Shown here piece after piece: positions 37,694 to 46,170 of a DNA stretch of 64,000 bases (position 1 is the stretch's first letter; each line of letters starts with the position of its first letter). The DNA is taken from the NCBI RefSeq assembly GCF_000612585.1, contig NZ_JFCA01000027.1, forward strand, positions 39,754-103,753, written 5' to 3'. This stretch comes from Pseudomonas sp. CHM02 (GTDB lineage Bacteria; Pseudomonadota; Gammaproteobacteria; Pseudomonadales; Pseudomonadaceae). The notes beneath the pieces are model-generated. The model did no database searches. It was not told the origin of the DNA and saw only the letters and a list, made by a program, of their open reading frames with translations. The position numbers and the translations under genes were made by a program.

Positions 37694-39097
37694 TTATTCG
37701 CCTGCAGCGCCCGAGGCATCAGCGCTGCTGCGCTTGCGCTTGGCACCGCTGCGACGACGCTTCTTCGGCCCTTCGCCGGCGCCATCGCCTTTGCTGCCGA
37801 GGTCGCGGATCATGTCGCGGCGCTCGCTGTCGTTGGCGTCCTGATAGTCGGTCCACCATTCGCCCAGGCCATCGGTCTGCTCACCGGCGTTTTCACGCAG
37901 CAGCAGGAAGTCGTAGCCGGCGCGGAAGCGCGGGTTGTCCAGGAGCAGATCTGCGCGTTTGCCACTGCGGCGCGGCAGGCGTTCCTGCATGTCCCAGATT
38001 TCGCGGATCGGCATAGTGAAGCGTTTCGGGATGGCGATGCGCTGACACTGTTCGGCGATCAGCTCATGCGCGGCTTCCTGCATGGCCGGGATCGGCGGCA
38101 TGCCACGTTCCTGCAGGCGCAGTACGCGTTTTGGCAGGGCTGGCCACAACAGGGCGGCAAACAGGAACGCCGGGGTGACCGGCTTGTTCTGCTTGATGCG
38201 CAGGTCGGTGTTGATCAGCGCTTCGCTGATCAAGGTGTGGGTGTACGTCGGGTTGTATTCCAAGGCCTCGGCGCTGGCCGGGAACAGTGGATCGAACAAC
38301 TGCAGGTCCACCAGCATTTCGAAGGTGTCGGCGGCGTAGCCCGAGAGGAACAGCTTGAGCACTTCTTCGAACAGGCGTGCCGAGGGAATCTCCCGCAGCA
38401 TCGGTGCCAGGTCGCGAATCGGCGCGGCGGTGTGTTTCTCGATGCCGAAGTTCAGCTTCGCGGCAAAACGCACGGCCCGCAGCATGCGCACCGGGTCTTC
38501 CTGGTAGCGCTGGACCGGGTCGCCGATCAGGCGGATCAGGTTGTTGCGAATATCGTGTACGCCATTGGCGTAATCGAGGATGCGCTCGCTGACCGGGTCG
38601 TAATACAGGGCGTTGATGGTGAAGTCGCGGCGCTGCGCGTCTTCTTCCAGGGTGCCGTAGACGTTGTCGCGCAAAATGCGCCCGCTTTCGTTGCGCGAGG
38701 ATTGGTTGGTGTCTTCCTCTTCATCATTTTGCGGGTGGCCTGCGCGGAATGTCGCGACTTCGATGATTTCGCGACCGAAGTGGATATGCACCAACTTGAA
38801 GCGTCGGCCGATGATCCGCGCATTGCGAAACTCGGCGCGTACCTGCTCGGGCGTGGCGCTGGTGGCGACGTCGAAGTCCTTGGGCGTGATATTGAGCAAC
38901 ATGTCGCGCACGCACCCGCCCACCAGATAAGCCTGGTAGCCGGCGTTCTGCAAACGTTCGACGATGTTCACTGCATAACGGCTGAACTGAGCACGTTGCA
39001 GCGAATGCTGGCTGCTATTGAGCACTTCAGGCGTGCTGCGTTTGTGTTGCGTACGACGCAAGGGAGAACGGAATGACTGGAACAACTTCTTCAGCAT
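37694..39097 (-). CDS. pcnB: Poly(A) polymerase I
   Basis: Adds 3' poly(A) tails that direct RNAs to degradation. From the ATG at 39097 (MLKKLFQSFRSPLRRTQHKRS) it has 467 residues; an in-frame GTG at 39106 is the alternative, and neither has a good ribosome site. The nucleotidyltransferase motif AYLVGGCVRDMLL is followed by DFDVAT, then RRDFTINALYYDP and DPVRMLRAVRFAAKL. The C-terminus is a very basic tail (KKRRRSGAKRKRSS) likely to bind RNA. It lies downstream of crcZ and upstream of folK. Confidence 0.96.
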   Translation of the reverse strand: MLKKLFQSFRSPLRRTQHKRSTPEVLNSSQHSLQRAQFSRYAVNIVERLQNAGYQAYLVGGCVRDMLLNITPKDFDVATSATPEQVRAEFRNARIIGRRFKLVHIHFGREIIEVATFRAGHPQNDEEEDTNQSSRNESGRILRDNVYGTLEEDAQRRDFTINALYYDPVSERILDYANGVHDIRNNLIRLIGDPVQRYQEDPVRMLRAVRFAAKLNFGIEKHTAAPIRDLAPMLREIPSARLFEEVLKLFLSGYAADTFEMLVDLQLFDPLFPASAEALEYNPTYTHTLISEALINTDLRIKQNKPVTPAFLFAALLWPALPKRVLRLQERGMPPIPAMQEAAHELIAEQCQRIAIPKRFTMPIREIWDMQERLPRRSGKRADLLLDNPRFRAGYDFLLLRENAGEQTDGLGEWWTDYQDANDSERRDMIRDLGSKGDGAGEGPKKRRRSGAKRKRSSADASGAAGE

Positions 39098-39250
39098 GGG
39101 ATGCACTGTTTGAAGGAATGTTCGGCCATAACGAAGAATGACCGCATGATGGGCCGGGATTCTAGCATTTAGTCAGGGGATGGTGTAGGAACAAGCTACA
39201 GGCATTGCGCCATAAGCCTTTACGGTGAATCACGAAAGCCAAATCCCGGA

Positions 39251-39615
39251 AACTACAAGGGGAGCCGAAGCTCCCCCAGAAGTAGTTGCGTGCTCTATTT
39301 TTATTATTGGTTTCGGGCTTCTTGTTTTTGTTGATCGCCCTCGCCATGAAGCTTCACCTTCATGACACTCCCAATCGGGAGTCAAGAGCAAACGGATTGC
39401 TTTGGTCGCTGTGTTGCTGATCTACGATCCAACCAGTTCAGGCTCTGCCTTAGGGCAGTTTTTGTTGTTCTCGGCCTGGTTGCGGGGCAAGCCCCAAATG
39501 CAACGCCTCTCCAAAAGAATCAGTTAGCTGCGCCTCCGCCGTGTTGTTTTTGTTATGCGTGAGTCGATTCGTCTTATTTTTATTGTCTTGTACAAAGCTT
39601 GTTATTGTTTTTGTA
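39251..39615 (-). ncRNA. crcZ: CrcZ, small RNA that sequesters Hfq/Crc
   Basis: The cbrB-pcnB gap is where crcZ is known in Pseudomonas. The minus-strand transcript would start near 39615 from the sigma-54 promoter and end at a hairpin (GGGGAGC-TTCG-GCTCCCC with outer AACTAC/GTAGTT, 39251-39287), about 365 bases. It carries six A-rich/CA motifs typical of Hfq-Crc targets on this strand: AACAATAACAA near 39600, AATAAAAATAA near 39577, AACAAAAACAA near 39546, AACAACAA near 39463, AACAAAAACAA near 39327 and AATAATAAAAA near 39300. No open reading frame of note is present. By titrating Hfq/Crc it relieves catabolite repression. The last bases (39107-39250) before pcnB show nothing more. Confidence 0.88.
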
Positions 39616-39625
39616 CTAAGCATAT

Positions 39626-39641
39626 AGCAGGGTGCGTGCCA
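39626..39641 (-). promoter_or_regulatory. Sigma-54 promoter of crcZ
   Basis: On the minus strand, TGGCACGCACCCTGCT: TGGCAC and TGC in the -24/-12 spacing. It predicts a start at 39614-39617 and lies downstream of the cbrB terminator, so crcZ is an independent unit. Confidence 0.88.
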
Positions 39642-39702
39642 ACTTTTGCACCGCCCAGCAAATCCGGGGGGTTTAGGTGGTTTCGGGTTTTTGACGGACC
39701 AA

Positions 39703-39740
39703 AAAAAGCCGGGGCTTCGTTACCGTAAGCCCCGGCTTTT
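39703..39740 (-). terminator. Terminator of cbrB (bidirectional stem)
   Basis: GCCGGGGCTT pairs with AAGCCCCGGC around a 9-base loop; on the minus strand it is followed by seven T. It ends cbrAB transcription before the crcZ promoter. A run of T also exists on the plus strand, so it could stop antisense transcripts. Confidence 0.85.
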
Positions 39741-39765
39741 GTTACGCGAAATATCCGCGGTAACA
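39740..39765 (-). promoter_or_regulatory. CbrB upstream activating site for crcZ
   Basis: TGTTAC-N14-GTAACA, a perfect inverted repeat 99-124 bases upstream of the crcZ sigma-54 promoter. As I recall, this is the CbrB-binding consensus reported for P. putida crcZ/crcY. It sits between the cbrB stop and the cbrB terminator, partly touching the terminator. Confidence 0.75.
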
Positions 39766-39806
39766 GTTTTTTCACATCGTTGGGTGTTACCTGTGGGGGC
39801 AGGCCC

Positions 39807-41237
39807 TCAACTCTCGCTGGCCACACCGGTCTTGCGCCGAGGAATGCCCAGACGCTGGCGGCGTTCCCACAGGCATTTACGGCTCACGCCCAGTTTGCGC
39901 GCCAGTTCGGTCTCGGTCATATGGTCTTGATGCTCAAGGACAAAATGCTGGAAGTAATCTTCCAGTGACAGATCCTCGGTCGGCTCATGGCTGGTATTGC
40001 TACCGCCGCCCTGTTGTGGGGTCAGGCCGATGAAGTCGTCGTCCTCCAGGTCGCTGAGTTCGATATCGATGCCCAGCAGTTCGGCGGAAATTTCCGGGCT
40101 CTCGGACAAGATCACCGCACGCTCCACCGCGTTTTCCAGCTCCCGCACGTTACCCGGCCACGAGTAATGCCGAATGGCCTGCTCTGCGTCCGGCGCGAAC
40201 TTCAGGTCGGTACGGTTGATGCGCGCGCTCTGGCGCAGCAGGAACGCGTTGGCGATCTCGTTGACGTCGGCGCCGCGCTCGCGCAGGGCCGGCAGCTTGA
40301 GGGCGATCACGTGCAGGCGGTAGTACAAGTCTTCACGGAACTGGCCGATCTTGGCCAGGCTCTTCAGGTCTCGGTGAGTGGCCGCGATCAGGCGTACATC
40401 GACCTTTTGCGACTGCACCGAGCCTACGCGGCGAATCTCACCTTCCTGGAGCACGCGCAGCAAGCGCGCTTGGGCTTCCAGAGGCAACTCGCCGATTTCA
40501 TCGAGGAACAACGTGCCACCGTCGGCCGCTTCCACCAGGCCCGCACGCCCGGCGCTGGCGCCGGTAAACGCGCCTTTCTCGTGGCCGAACAGTTCGGACT
40601 CGATCAGGGATTCGGGGATCGCCGCGCAGTTCACCGAGATCATCGGCGCCTTGGCACGCTTGGACAGGTTGTGCAGGGCGCGGGCCACCAGTTCTTTACC
40701 GGTGCCTGACTCGCCCTGGATCAACACATTGGAGTCGGTTGGCGCGACTTTGCGGATCTTGCTGTACAGGTCCTGCATCGGTGGGCAGGAGCCGATGATG
40801 CCGATCTCGCCGTTGCTGTTGTCGACGCCTGGTTTGTCGGCCGTTTTTCCTGCCGGACGTTGTTCGGCCGGCGCGCTGCTGGCCGACTGACGGTCACGCA
40901 GGATACGGGCCACCGCCTGAAGCATCTCGTCATGGTCGAAAGGCTTGGCGATGTAGTCCACCGCGCCCATCTTCATGGAGTCCACCGCCGAACGCAGGCT
41001 GGCGTAGCTGGTCATGATCAGCACCGGGGTGCCCTGGCCGAGCTTGATCAACTCGGTGCCAGGCGCGCCAGGCAGGCGCAGGTCACTGACAATCAGGTCG
41101 AACGTGGGAATGCTGAAACGCTCCTGGGCTTCCTGCACCGAGCCGGCTTCGCTGACCTGGTACTGATTACGTTCAAGCAGGCGACGCAAGGCAGAGCGGA
41201 TAATGGTTTCGTCTTCGACGATCAAAATGTGCGGCAT
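39807..41237 (-). CDS. cbrB: Response regulator CbrB (NtrC family)
   Basis: Sigma-54 activator of carbon and nitrogen source use and of crcZ. It has 476 residues. The receiver domain has the phosphorylated Asp at 52 (VSDLRLPG) and the Lys in YIAKPF. The AAA+ domain has Walker A GESGTGKE at 175-182, the sigma-54-contact loop GAFTGA at 222-227 and Walker B GGTLFLDEIGEL. The C-terminal Fis-type helix-turn-helix is TETELARKLGVSRKCLWERRQRLGIPRRK. It is 22 bases downstream of cbrA. Confidence 0.97.
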   Translation of the reverse strand: MPHILIVEDETIIRSALRRLLERNQYQVSEAGSVQEAQERFSIPTFDLIVSDLRLPGAPGTELIKLGQGTPVLIMTSYASLRSAVDSMKMGAVDYIAKPFDHDEMLQAVARILRDRQSASSAPAEQRPAGKTADKPGVDNSNGEIGIIGSCPPMQDLYSKIRKVAPTDSNVLIQGESGTGKELVARALHNLSKRAKAPMISVNCAAIPESLIESELFGHEKGAFTGASAGRAGLVEAADGGTLFLDEIGELPLEAQARLLRVLQEGEIRRVGSVQSQKVDVRLIAATHRDLKSLAKIGQFREDLYYRLHVIALKLPALRERGADVNEIANAFLLRQSARINRTDLKFAPDAEQAIRHYSWPGNVRELENAVERAVILSESPEISAELLGIDIELSDLEDDDFIGLTPQQGGGSNTSHEPTEDLSLEDYFQHFVLEHQDHMTETELARKLGVSRKCLWERRQRLGIPRRKTGVASES

Positions 41238-41259
41238 TGATTCAATTCTCTCGACGGTC

Positions 41260-44214
41260 TCAGTTCACAGCGGACGTCGCTTCGACATGACGCGGCAAGG
41301 TCACCCGAATACGGGTGCCGCGTTGGCTTTCGGTGTCAGCCGGGCTGTCGATGGTGATTTGTCCATAATGCTCTTCAACGATGGAATAGACCAGTGCAAG
41401 GCCCAGACCGGTACCTTCACCTGGGTCCTTGGTGGTGAAGAAGGGTTCGAACAATCGGTCCATGATGTTCTGTGGAATACCGCTGCCTTCATCTTCGACG
41501 ATCAGATCGACCGTATGTTCGAAAGCCTCGGTCTTGACGCGTACCGCACCGCCGGCAGGGGTTGCGTCACGGGCGTTGGACAGCAGGTTGATCAGCACTT
41601 GGGCCAGGCGTTGTGAGTCGCCGTCGACCCAATGTTCCGGGTCGCACAAGTTGAAGAACTGTACTTCGAAATTGCGCCGGTTCAAGGCCAGCAGCCCAAT
41701 GGCATCCTGTGCCACCTCGGCCAGGCACACGGCTTCGTCCTGGTTCTGGTGGGCGCCGGCATGGGCAAAGCTCATCAGTGACTGCACGATGCGCGAAACG
41801 CGCTTGGTCTGTTCGAGGATCTGCCCGCTGATCTCGGTGATCTCGCCGTCCTCTTCGCGCTCTTCCCGCAGGTTTTGCGCCAGGCAGGCGATACCGGTGA
41901 TCGGATTGCCGATTTCATGGGCCACACCCGCCGCCAGTCGGCCAATGCTGGCCAGGCGTTCGGAATGCACCAGCTTGTCTTCGAGCATCTGGGTTTCGGT
42001 CAGGTCTTCCACCAGCAACACCAGGCCGCTGTTGCCGGGCGCCAGGGGCTCGTCGATGGCGGCTTTGTGCAGGTTGAGCCAGCGGGTCTGGCCGTCGAGT
42101 GCCAGGTGCTGCTTGTGCAAGTGCTCGTCGGGCAGGTTGATGAAGCCTTGCAGCAATTCTTTCCAGGGATCGCCCAAGGTATTGAGGCGCGAACCGACGA
42201 CGCGCTGCGCTGCGATACCGGTGAGTTCTTCCATGGCCTTGTTCCACATCAGGATCTCCTGGTCCTTGGCCAGGGAGCACACGCCCATGGGCAATTCCTG
42301 CAGGGTTTGGCGGTGGTAGCGGCGCAAGGCATCGAGTTCGGCGGCGAGACCGGTAAGGCGTGAGTGGTAATCCTCCAGCCGGCTTTCGATGAAGTGGATG
42401 TCTTCGGTCACATAGTTTTCGCCGCCGGCCTTGTAGGGCAGGAAGGTTTCCACCATGTCCTGGGACACGCTCGGCCCCATCAGCCCGGACAGGTTGGCTT
42501 CGATACGGTCACGCAGGCGACGCAGCGCATAAGGGCGCCGCTCATCGAACGGCAGGTAGAGGTCGCGCAGCGCCTGTTCGACTTCCTTTTGCGCGGCCTT
42601 GGCGCCCAGGGGCTTGGCCAGTTGCGTGGCGAACTCCTGGGGCGAGGCCGCATGCAGTTCGCGGCGTTGCGGGCGACGCACGTTGTCCACCGCGCAGGCT
42701 TCGGCGGCGCTGGTTTCTTCCGGGCTGGCGTTGGTGAACAGCGAAATCAGGGTGAACATCAAGACGTTGGCGGCCAATGACGCAATCGCCGCCATGTGCC
42801 AACTGGTGTCATCCAGCACGTAGATCATGTTCAGCAACGGGATGTAGAAGCCCTGCAGATTGCCGACCAGCGGCAGCAGCATGGTCACGATCCACACCAG
42901 GATCCCTGCCAGCAACCCGGCGATGAAGCCGCGGCGATTGGCGGTCGGCCAATACAGCACCGACAACACGCCCGGCAGGAACTGCAAGGTGGCGACAAAC
43001 GCGACGATACCCAGGTTGGCCAGGTCTTGCCCGGCGCCCAGCAACAGGTAGAACCCGTAACCCGCCATGATGATCGCGACGATCAGGGCGCGGCGCGTCC
43101 ATTTCAGCCAGCGGTAGATATTGCCCTCCGCCGGCGGCTGGTACAGCGGCAATACCAGGTGGTTGAGCGCCATCCCTGAAAGGGCCAGGGTGGTGACGAT
43201 GATCAATCCGCTGGCAGCCGACAACCCGCCCACATATGCCAACAGCGCCAACGCCGGGCTGTTGGCGGCGATGCCGATGCCGAGAGTGAAGTACTCGGGG
43301 TTGGTGGTGGCGCCCAGTTTCAAGCCTGCCCACAGGATCAGCGGCACCGCCAGGCTCATCAGCAACAGGAACAACGGCAAGCCCCAGCTCGCACTGACCA
43401 GCGAGCGCGGGTTGAGGTTCTCGGTGAAGGTCATGTGATACATGTGCGGCATCACGATGGCCGAAGCGAAGAACACCAGCAGCAGTGTGCGCCACGGGCC
43501 CTCCTGCAATGGCGTGTGCAGGGCGGCGAGGGCAGTCTGGTTTTGCAGCAGCCACAGTTCCAGCTGTTGCGGGCCGTCGAACACGCCGTACAGCGCATAA
43601 AGGCCGACGCCGCCGATGGCGATCAGCTTGATCACCGATTCGAAGGCAATCGCAAACACCAGGCCTTCGTGCTTTTCACGGGTGGCGATGTGGCGCGAAC
43701 CAAAGAAAATCGTGAACAGGGTGATCAGTGCACAGAAGGCCAGGGCGACCCGATGTTGCACCGGCTCGCGGGTCAGGATGCTGATGGAGTCGGCCACGGC
43801 CTGGATTTGCAGGGCCAGCAACGGCAGCACGCCGATCAGCATGAAGACGGTAGTCAGCGCGCCGGCCCAGGTGCTGCGAAAGCGGAAGGCGAACAAATCG
43901 GCGAGGGATGAGAGCTGGTAGGTACGCGTGATCTTCAGGATCGGGTACAGCAGCACCGGCGCCAGCAGGAACGCGCCGGACACCCCGAGGTAACTGGAAA
44001 GGAAGCCATAACCGTACTGGTAGGCCAGGCCCACGGTGCCATAGAACGCCCAGGCGCTGGCATAGACGCCCAGGGACAAGGTGTAGGTCAACGGATGGCG
44101 AATGATCGCCCGCGGAATCATTCCGCGCTCACTGATCCAGGCCACCCCGAACAGCGCAGCCAGGTAGGCGGCGCTGATCAGCAGCATCTGGGTGAGGCTA
44201 AAGCTCATCGGCAT
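41260..44214 (-). CDS. cbrA: Sensor histidine kinase CbrA with SLC5-type transporter domain
   Basis: Partner of CbrB. It has 984 residues from the ATG at 44214 (a second ATG two codons later is equally possible). The first half is a sodium/solute-symporter-like (SLC5) membrane domain with about 13 spans, followed by the STAC linker (around LRDLYLPFDERRPYALRRLRDRIEANLSGLMG), a PAS domain (LPMGVCSLAKDQEILMWNKAMEELTGI) and the kinase core: phospho-acceptor His near residue 766 in GVAHEIGNPITG, N-box NLLSNARDAT, and GTGLGLALVYSIVEEHYG. The start lies inside the 3' end of cbrX (17-base overlap). The transporter half is thought to bind or move histidine in relatives. Confidence 0.97.
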   Translation of the reverse strand: MPMSFSLTQMLLISAAYLAALFGVAWISERGMIPRAIIRHPLTYTLSLGVYASAWAFYGTVGLAYQYGYGFLSSYLGVSGAFLLAPVLLYPILKITRTYQLSSLADLFAFRFRSTWAGALTTVFMLIGVLPLLALQIQAVADSISILTREPVQHRVALAFCALITLFTIFFGSRHIATREKHEGLVFAIAFESVIKLIAIGGVGLYALYGVFDGPQQLELWLLQNQTALAALHTPLQEGPWRTLLLVFFASAIVMPHMYHMTFTENLNPRSLVSASWGLPLFLLLMSLAVPLILWAGLKLGATTNPEYFTLGIGIAANSPALALLAYVGGLSAASGLIIVTTLALSGMALNHLVLPLYQPPAEGNIYRWLKWTRRALIVAIIMAGYGFYLLLGAGQDLANLGIVAFVATLQFLPGVLSVLYWPTANRRGFIAGLLAGILVWIVTMLLPLVGNLQGFYIPLLNMIYVLDDTSWHMAAIASLAANVLMFTLISLFTNASPEETSAAEACAVDNVRRPQRRELHAASPQEFATQLAKPLGAKAAQKEVEQALRDLYLPFDERRPYALRRLRDRIEANLSGLMGPSVSQDMVETFLPYKAGGENYVTEDIHFIESRLEDYHSRLTGLAAELDALRRYHRQTLQELPMGVCSLAKDQEILMWNKAMEELTGIAAQRVVGSRLNTLGDPWKELLQGFINLPDEHLHKQHLALDGQTRWLNLHKAAIDEPLAPGNSGLVLLVEDLTETQMLEDKLVHSERLASIGRLAAGVAHEIGNPITGIACLAQNLREEREEDGEITEISGQILEQTKRVSRIVQSLMSFAHAGAHQNQDEAVCLAEVAQDAIGLLALNRRNFEVQFFNLCDPEHWVDGDSQRLAQVLINLLSNARDATPAGGAVRVKTEAFEHTVDLIVEDEGSGIPQNIMDRLFEPFFTTKDPGEGTGLGLALVYSIVEEHYGQITIDSPADTESQRGTRIRVTLPRHVEATSAVN

Positions 44215-44374
44215 CTTTTTGGCTCTGCAGGATGAAAGTCACGACGATCAGGATCAGCCACAGCAGATAGGGGCGATACCAGGCGCCCGTGGCGTCGATC
44301 CACCAATCCATGATGGCGGGGGAGAACAGGTAGATCCCGACGACCAGCAGCAGGACCAATCGATAGATGTACAT
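44198..44374 (-). CDS. cbrX: Small membrane protein CbrX
   Basis: A 58-residue frame with the ATG at 44374, preceded by AGAGG. It has two hydrophobic spans (YRLVLLLVVGIYLFSPAIM and YLLWLILIVVTFILQ) joined by a short WWIDATGAWYR turn, and a charged tail. The stop is 17 bases inside cbrA, so translation of the two is almost certainly coupled. A small gene named cbrX has been reported in this place in Pseudomonas; its biochemical function is not known to me. Too short for many gene finders. Confidence 0.75.
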   Translation of the reverse strand: MYIYRLVLLLVVGIYLFSPAIMDWWIDATGAWYRPYLLWLILIVVTFILQSQKDADEL

Positions 44375-44436
44375 GTTGGCCTCTGATTGAAAAACTGCGG
44401 CGATGGTAACGGATGCTTGGCAAGCTGCAAGCGCCT

Positions 44437-45324
44437 TCAGCTCAATTGCGCTTCGGCCAGCGTCAGTGTGCGCGGGATCTTGGTTGCATCCCAGTGCCCA
44501 ATGCCCCAATCCAGCAGTTCACGTGGGGTGGCATGCAGCAGTTCACCACCGGGTTGCTGGCCGAGGGCGCGCAGGGCTCTCAATAGCAAAGGCGTGGCCT
44601 GGTCGGGTGTCAACGGCGGGGAACGGTAGGACTTGCCCAGCTTGTTGCCGTCCGGCTGGATGATCAGCGGCACATGCAGGTAACGCGGTTGGCGCAGGCC
44701 CAGCAGCTCTTGCAGGTAGAGCTGGCGGGGCGTGGAGTCGAGCAAGTCGGCACCGCGCACGATGTCGGTGACGCCTTGCCAGGCATCGTCGAGCACCACG
44801 GCCAGTTGATAGGCATACAGACCGTCGCGGCGACGGATGATGAAATCGCCGACATCGCGACCCAAGTGCTGTCGGAATTCGCCCTGTACGCGGTCAGTAA
44901 AATGGTATTCCAACTCAGGAACGCGTAGGCGGATAGCGGCGTCTTGCTGGTCATGCCCGACGTTGCGGCACAACCCCGGATAGATGCCGTTGTAAGGCTC
45001 CAGCTGCTTGCGCGAGCAGGTGCACGCGTAGGCCAGGCCATGGTTGAACAGGTCGTTAAGGACTTTGGCGTAGGCTTCATGCCGCTCGCTTTGTCGGACG
45101 AGTTCACCGTCCCACTCGAAGCCATAGCTTTCCAAGGCATGCAGTATCGCCGCCTGGGCGCCGGGCTCTTCACGAGGTGGGTCGAGGTCTTCCATGCGCA
45201 TCAGCCATCGGCCTTGATTGGCGCGGGCGTCGAGGTAGGAGGCGAGGGCGGCGACCAGGGAGCCAAAATGCAAGTGGCCGCTGGGTGTGGGGGCAAAACG
45301 CCCGATATAGGTAGAGGCTGTCAT
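44437..45324 (-). CDS. gluQ: Glutamyl-Q tRNA(Asp) synthetase
   Basis: Truncated glutamyl-tRNA synthetase paralogue that attaches glutamate to queuosine in tRNA-Asp. It has 295 residues. It has the class-I HIGH-type motif FAPTPSGHLHFGSLV, a zinc-binding Cys set (YACTCSRKQLEPYNGIYPGLCR) and the KLGKSY motif in place of KMSKS, and lacks the anticodon-binding domain of GltX. It follows dksA, an arrangement widely conserved (dksA-gluQ). Confidence 0.96.
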   Translation of the reverse strand: MTASTYIGRFAPTPSGHLHFGSLVAALASYLDARANQGRWLMRMEDLDPPREEPGAQAAILHALESYGFEWDGELVRQSERHEAYAKVLNDLFNHGLAYACTCSRKQLEPYNGIYPGLCRNVGHDQQDAAIRLRVPELEYHFTDRVQGEFRQHLGRDVGDFIIRRRDGLYAYQLAVVLDDAWQGVTDIVRGADLLDSTPRQLYLQELLGLRQPRYLHVPLIIQPDGNKLGKSYRSPPLTPDQATPLLLRALRALGQQPGGELLHATPRELLDWGIGHWDATKIPRTLTLAEAQLS

Positions 45325-45365
45325 GGGCCGGATACTACTGGAAATTCGGTAAACGCCAGAAACAA

Positions 45366-45392
45366 AAATGGGGCGTTCGCACGCCCCATTCG
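45366..45392 (-). terminator. Terminator of dksA
   Basis: ATGGGGCGT-GCGA-ACGCCCCAT followed on the minus strand by TTTTTGTT, between dksA and gluQ. Read-through would still let gluQ be expressed. Confidence 0.85.
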
Positions 45393-45407
45393 TTCAGCTC
45401 GGCTGGA

Positions 45408-45851
45408 TTACTTGCCGACCTGTTTTTCCTTGATTTCGGCCAAGGTCTTGCAGTCTACGCAGAGGTCCGCGGTTGGGCGGGCTTCCAGGCGACGAATACC
45501 GATCTCGACGCCGCAGGATTCGCACCAGCCGTATTCTTCGTCCTTGATCAGTTGCAGCGTCTTGTCGATCTTCTTGATCAACTTGCGCTCGCGATCACGG
45601 GCGCGCAGTTCAAGGGCGAATTCTTCTTCCTGGCTCGCACGGTCGGCCGGGTCAGGGAAGTTGGCTGCTTCGTCCTTCATATGGTCAACGGTGCGGTCGA
45701 CCTCCTGCATCAAGTCCTGTTTCCACTTGTTCAGGATCTTGGTGAAGTGCTCGCGCATGGGCTCGCCCATGTACTCCTCACCTTTCTTTTCTACGTAAGG
45801 TTCGAAGCCGTTGAGGCCTTGAGTCTGCTGTTGCTTTGCTTGGGTGGACAT
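45408..45851 (-). CDS. dksA: RNA polymerase-binding transcription factor DksA
   Basis: Works with ppGpp in the stringent response through the RNAP secondary channel. The ATG at 45851 (MSTQAKQQQTQGLNGFEPYVEKKGEEYMG), with GAGAGGCGG upstream, gives 147 residues; an in-frame start 18 bases earlier was rejected. The coiled coil carries the acidic tip FPDPADRASQEEEFALELRARDRERKLI; the four-Cys zinc finger is CESC...CVDC near the C-terminus, as in classical DksA. Confidence 0.97.
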   Translation of the reverse strand: MSTQAKQQQTQGLNGFEPYVEKKGEEYMGEPMREHFTKILNKWKQDLMQEVDRTVDHMKDEAANFPDPADRASQEEEFALELRARDRERKLIKKIDKTLQLIKDEEYGWCESCGVEIGIRRLEARPTADLCVDCKTLAEIKEKQVGK

Positions 45852-46170
45852 GAATAGACCGCCTCTCACTCTTCTAATCCATTGCGCAGGATTGCAACGT
45901 CACCGACACCTGCCGGCCCTGCGGCTGCAAGCGGGCGAACTTACCAGATAGATTCGGGGTGCGCCACTCCCGGTTGTCGAGGCCCATCACCCGGGGGTTG
46001 CAAACTGCAGCAGCCCGCCATGACTGGGTATGGTTCCCCTCGAATGTTGATTTTAGTCGTTTTGCAGGCGCTTGCCCGGGCAGTACCTGCCGTCGGGCAG
46101 GCAATAGAACATGTTTTACGGCGCGGGTTCGGTAGAATCCAGATTTTGTCCTCACCGTTAAGGAAGGCTA
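45852..46170. other. Divergent dksA/aminotransferase intergenic region
   Basis: 319 bases without a credible gene. I see a CCTGCC-GTC-GGGCAGG hairpin (about 46086-46101) and a TAGAAT -10-like hexamer at 46133-46138 before the aminotransferase gene, but no convincing -35 box. The dksA-side promoter is not recognisable by eye. Confidence 0.4.
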
